From Methylorubrum extorquens (GTDB taxonomy: Bacteria; Pseudomonadota; Alphaproteobacteria; Rhizobiales; Beijerinckiaceae): DNA of 8,258 bases. Below are positions 5,841 through 8,258 of this stretch, one piece after another. The DNA lies in NCBI GenBank assembly GCA_019695455.1, contig JAEUAC010000285.1:1-8258 (forward strand), in the 5' to 3' direction. Numbering within the stretch: position 1 is the first letter of the stretch; each line of letters begins with the position of its first letter. Made by a program: the position numbers and the translations under genes. The notes below the pieces were generated by a model, which searched no databases, was not told where the DNA came from, and saw nothing but the letters and a program-made list of their open reading frames with translations.

Positions 5841-8258
5841 GACCTGCTGGTGGAAGCCGGTCAGCACGCTCGACAGCATGCGCAGCGTGACGAACTGGCC
5901 GAAGCGCTCGCGCGCGAGCTGCTGGGCGGAGGCGATCGAGTTCAGGACGTCCTGGCTCGGCGCGCCGCCGCCGAGATCGCCGAACTGCAGGTAGGCCGTG
6001 GTGCCGTCGTAGACGACGCTCGGCTGGAGGCCGATGGCGGCGCTCGTGTAGGCGACGGAGGTGAACTGCCCCGTGAGGCCGCCGGCCGCGGCCAGGATCG
6101 GCAGGCGGACGGGCGTCGCGTAGGTGAGGGGACCGGGCGAGACGATCAGCGTGCCGCCCGGCGCGACCGTCGCCGTCGAGGGCGTCGCGAGGCGGCTCGC
6201 CGCGTTGGGCAGGCTGTTCACGCCGAGCGCGGAGCCGGCCGCGAAGCCGACCGGGCCGGATGCCGTCAGCGTCCCGTAGGGGTTCTGCGGATTGCCGGGA
6301 GTCACGAGGCCGCCCCGGCTCGCGAGGATCGAGCCGACCTGCCCCGTCCCGCTGAGCGCCGCGCCGGACGCGATCGTGGTGAGCGGCGAGGATGCGATCG
6401 AACCGTCCACCTGCAGCGTGCCGGCCGAGACGAGCGTGTTGCCCGCGTAGGTGTTCCGGCCGAGGAGGACGAGCGTGCCCGTGCCGGTCTTCTGGAGGAG
6501 GCCCGTGCCCGAGATCGGCCCGGCGACGCCGACGGTGCCCGGGCCTGAATCGAAGGTCGGGTCGTCGATCCCCGTGAAGCGGATCGCGTTCGGCAGCGTG
6601 TAGCCCGTGCCCGAGAAGGCGAGCGTGGTGGCGTTGTCCATGGCGAGCACGCCGGTCCCGAGCGCGTCCGCGTTCGTGACGCCGAGCGTGCCGGCGAGGA
6701 GCGACGTCCCGCCCGAATAGGTGTTCCGGCCGCCGAGCACGAGCGTGCCCGGACCCGTCTTCGTGAGCGCGAGCGGCGCCGTCCCGTCCCGCAGCGTGCC
6801 CGCGAAGGTGGTGGTGCCGCCGCCGGCCCCGGCCGCGAGCGTCGCAGCCGCCGTGCCGTTGTTCAGGACGATGCCCGTTCCGGCGAGCGTCGAGACCGCC
6901 TGGCCGAAACCGTTGAGGTCGAACGTGCCGGCGACGGTCAGCGCGCTCCGCGTCCCGATCGCGTCCGCGCGGCCGGCCCGGAGCGTCCCGTCCGCGACCG
7001 TGGTCGGCCCGGAATAGGTCGACGGGCCGGCCAGCGTGAAGGTGCCCGTGCCGGTCTTGGTGAGCCCGAGGGGGCCGGCACCGTCCGCGAGCGTGCCGGA
7101 GAAGGTCGTGGAGGCGCCGTTCGCCCCGGCGGACAGGACGGCCGCCGCGCCGCCGCCGTTCGTGACGCTGCCCGATCCCGCGAGCGAGCCGATCGCCTGG
7201 GAGAAGCCGCCGAGGTCGAGCGTCGATCCGACCGTGAAGGCGGAGGCGGCGCTGAACGCGTTCGCGGCCCCGCCGCGCAGGATGCCGCCGGACACGGCGG
7301 TCGGCCCGGAATAGGTCGATGCTCCCGAGAGGACGAGCGTGCCGCCGCCCGCCTTGGTGAACCCGCCCGCGCCCGTGATCGGGCCGCCGAGGCCGAGCGT
7401 CGTTCCGCCGTCGGTGAGGATCGTGCCGTTCGCCGTCCCGAGCACGACGGGACGGGTCATGTCGAAGCTCGCCGTCGTCCGCAGCGTGCCGCCGTCGAGC
7501 GTGAGCGCGCCGGCCGAATCGCCCAGCGCACCGTTCTGGCCGATCGTGAGCGTGCCGCCCACGACCTGCCAGGGCGTGAGCGCGGTCGTCGCGTTGAGCA
7601 GGGTCCATGCACTGGCATCGACCTTCCGGAAGGTGCCGAAATCCCGGTACTGCAGGCCCGGCCCCACGGCCGACACGTCGAACGTGCCGTTCTGGAGACC
7701 GCCGAGCGCGAGCGTGTCGGCGGAGGAGGCGGCCTGGACCGTACCCGTGATCGTCGAGCCCGCGTACAGCGTCAGCGTGTTCGTCCCGCCCGTGAAGGAG
7801 ATGGCGGTGCCGGGCGGCGGCACGGCCAGCGTTCCGACGAAGGTGCCGGTCGCGATCGTGCCGGCGTTCACGACCGAAAGGTTCGAGCCGACGATCGCCG
7901 CCCCGCCGCCGCCGAAGCCGTCGCCGCCGCTGATCGTCCCGCCGATCTCGTTGACGAGCGTGCCACCATTCGGCGCGTAGACGCCGTAGCCGCCGGCCCC
8001 CTCCGTTCCGTCCGCCGGGCCGTTGGCCGTCGCGCCGGCCGTGCCGCCGGCTCCGCCCGTGATCGTGCCCGCGTTGGTGAACGTGCCGCCGTTCATCTGC
8101 AGCCCGGTTCCGCCCTGGCCGCCGCCGCCCGCGTTGCCGACGTCGGGGATGCCGAGGCCGGTGGCCGGATCGGCCGCGCCGCCGGTTCCCCCGCCGCCGC
8201 CGAGGAAGTAGTTGCCGCCCGTGAACCTGCTCGTTCCGGCGCCGCCCGTTCCGCCCGC
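5061..8258 (-). CDS. Autotransporter (type Va) adhesin-like protein with PATR repeats, N-terminus outside window
   Basis: The frame stays open from the TGA at 5061 to the right edge, giving 1065 C-terminal residues; the Met codon at 8096 is internal because glycine-rich coding sequence continues upstream. Residue numbers here count from that Met. Residues -54 to about 95 are Gly/Thr/Asn-rich with NAGTI-type strand repeats. Residues 100-660 form the passenger, probably a beta-helix, with four PATR motifs (246, 345, 444 and 534 onward). Residues 713-750 form a helical linker (DVLNSIASAQQLARERFGQF) expected to plug the pore. Residues 758-1011 form the outer-membrane beta-barrel, ending in Tyr-Ala-Phe, the C-terminal signature read by the BAM complex. 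Cys754 and Cys757 form a CxxC just before the barrel. The protein is expected on the cell surface, probably in adhesion or aggregation; this is family knowledge, not shown here. No catalytic passenger motif is visible. Confidence 0.9.
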   Translation of the reverse strand, partial: AGGTGGAGTSRFTGGNYFLGGGGGTGGAADPATGLGIPDVGNAGGGGQGGTGLQMNGGTFTNAGTITGGAGGTAGATANGPADGTEGAGGYGVYAPNGGTLVNEIGGTISGGDGFGGGGAAIVGSNLSVVNAGTIATGTFVGTLAVPPPGTAISFTGGTNTLTLYAGSTITGTVQAASSADTLALGGLQNGTFDVSAVGPGLQYRDFGTFRKVDASAWTLLNATTALTPWQVVGGTLTIGQNGALGDSAGALTLDGGTLRTTASFDMTRPVVLGTANGTILTDGGTTLGLGGPITGAGGFTKAGGGTLVLSGASTYSGPTAVSGGILRGGAANAFSAASAFTVGSTLDLGGFSQAIGSLAGSGSVTNGGGAAAVLSAGANGASTTFSGTLADGAGPLGLTKTGTGTFTLAGPSTYSGPTTVADGTLRAGRADAIGTRSALTVAGTFDLNGFGQAVSTLAGTGIVLNNGTAAATLAAGAGGGTTTFAGTLRDGTAPLALTKTGPGTLVLGGRNTYSGGTSLLAGTLGVTNADALGTGVLAMDNATTLAFSGTGYTLPNAIRFTGIDDPTFDSGPGTVGVAGPISGTGLLQKTGTGTLVLLGRNTYAGNTLVSAGTLQVDGSIASSPLTTIASGAALSGTGQVGSILASRGGLVTPGNPQNPYGTLTASGPVGFAAGSALGVNSLPNAASRLATPSTATVAPGGTLIVSPGPLTYATPVRLPILAAAGGLTGQFTSVAYTSAAIGLQPSVVYDGTTAYLQFGDLGGGAPSQDVLNSIASAQQLARERFGQFVTLRMLSSVLTGFHQQVSCGDCFSSFASGGSFSLGAQGRYAISDNLSIVGGLAYANYESGRVSVTSAPILAGLVRYDAVQLGSSRPFVDVGGVIAPNQNVHYDRRYAFGNTVGGGSGSSDTTSFSLFGRLGYVARLGPTDEVAAAVELARGWQSVGGYSESAFPVNPYPILSSGGRDTLNIAKVGGQWTHLFGASVETQVNLGFAQAFDTVSGLNGTVNGNAVATPIGNYNWLEYGLRAGYRLGNGWILDAFVNGTLGARPIGDTIHGGMGARYAF
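6405..7361 (-). repeat. Four PATR (autotransporter-associated beta-strand) motifs
   Basis: Four 31-residue copies of the pattern [T/Q]K-x-G-x-GT-x-x-L-x-G-x-x-TY-[S/A]G-x-T-x-x-x-x-G-[T/I]-L lie at 7269-7361, 6972-7064, 6675-6767 and 6405-6497. Examples are LTKTGTGTFTLAGPSTYSG in the second and LQKTGTGTLVLLGRNTYAG in the fourth. This motif is known from autotransporter passengers, where it is linked to beta-helix folding and transport. Start-to-start distances are 99, 99 and 90 residues. Confidence 0.85.
6768..7361 (-). repeat. Two tandem 99-residue (297-bp) passenger modules
   Basis: Bases 7065-7361 and 6768-7064 encode adjacent modules of exactly 99 residues that align without gaps, with about 57 identities by my count. 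Each begins with a PATR motif and continues with LDL-x-GF-x-QA and LAG-x-G segments before TTF-x-GTL-x-DG. At DNA level a 21-bp stretch is identical at 7002-7022 and 7299-7319, exactly 297 bp apart. A third, diverged 90-residue module follows (6498-6767). This looks like internal tandem duplication. Confidence 0.75.

Noticed and set aside
6405..7361. Regular repeats suggestive of a CRISPR array
   Set aside because: The spacing is about 270-297 bp and the repeats are in-frame coding PATR motifs.
4933..7608. An 891-codon minus-strand frame overlapping the autotransporter
   Set aside because: The translation is dominated by Arg, His, Asp and Gly, as expected from a shifted reading of a GC-rich repeat gene, and it conflicts with the clear autotransporter frame.
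7339..7980. Plus-strand 213-codon frame rich in Pro and Val, opposite the autotransporter
   Set aside because: It looks like a plausible wall-type repeat protein, but it is the reverse reading of the Gly/Thr repeats. The minus frame encodes recognised PATR motifs and a barrel.

Overview
This 8.26-kb window is very GC-rich with strong G/C bias at third codon positions. Its gene types (a MocR-type regulator, a DMT permease, an amidase and a PATR-type autotransporter with a glycine-rich passenger) suggest an alphaproteobacterium of the Hyphomicrobiales, most likely Methylobacterium or a relative. That assignment is inferred from composition and gene style; no marker gene is present. I see no rRNA, tRNA, CRISPR array, insertion sequence or integrase.

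Layout: (1) bases 1-147 hold the last 48 codons of a plus-strand gene I cannot identify. It converges on (2) an EamA/DMT-family permease read leftward (175-1038), with a compact GC hairpin in the 27-bp gap. (3) Divergent from the permease is a GntR/MocR (PdxR-like) regulator (1188-2576). The gap between the two holds a near-perfect 29-bp palindrome, the best operator candidate in the window. (4) A 112-residue protein of unknown function (2573-2911) overlaps the regulator's stop codon by 4 bases and is probably translationally coupled to it. (5) A small secreted protein of unknown function (2982-3473) follows, with a possible promoter of its own. (6) After a 153-bp spacer rich in GC hairpins comes an amidase-signature hydrolase (3627-5036) with a complete Lys-Ser-Ser triad. 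(7) From 5061 to the right edge, on the minus strand, runs the C-terminal 1065 residues of a large autotransporter adhesin whose start lies outside the window. It has a glycine-rich passenger, four PATR motifs, tandem 99-residue modules, a helical linker with a CxxC motif, and a C-terminal beta-barrel ending in Tyr-Ala-Phe.

The regulator, permease and coupled small protein probably form one functional unit: a PLP- or amino-acid-responsive regulator controlling a divergent exporter. The secreted protein, amidase and autotransporter look like independent neighbours. The amidase and autotransporter converge, and a single inverted repeat there includes both stop codons. Nothing here is strong evidence for a new multi-gene system. 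The most useful leads are the palindrome, the coupled small protein, the altered PLP-site residue in the regulator, and the modular repeats and CxxC of the autotransporter.
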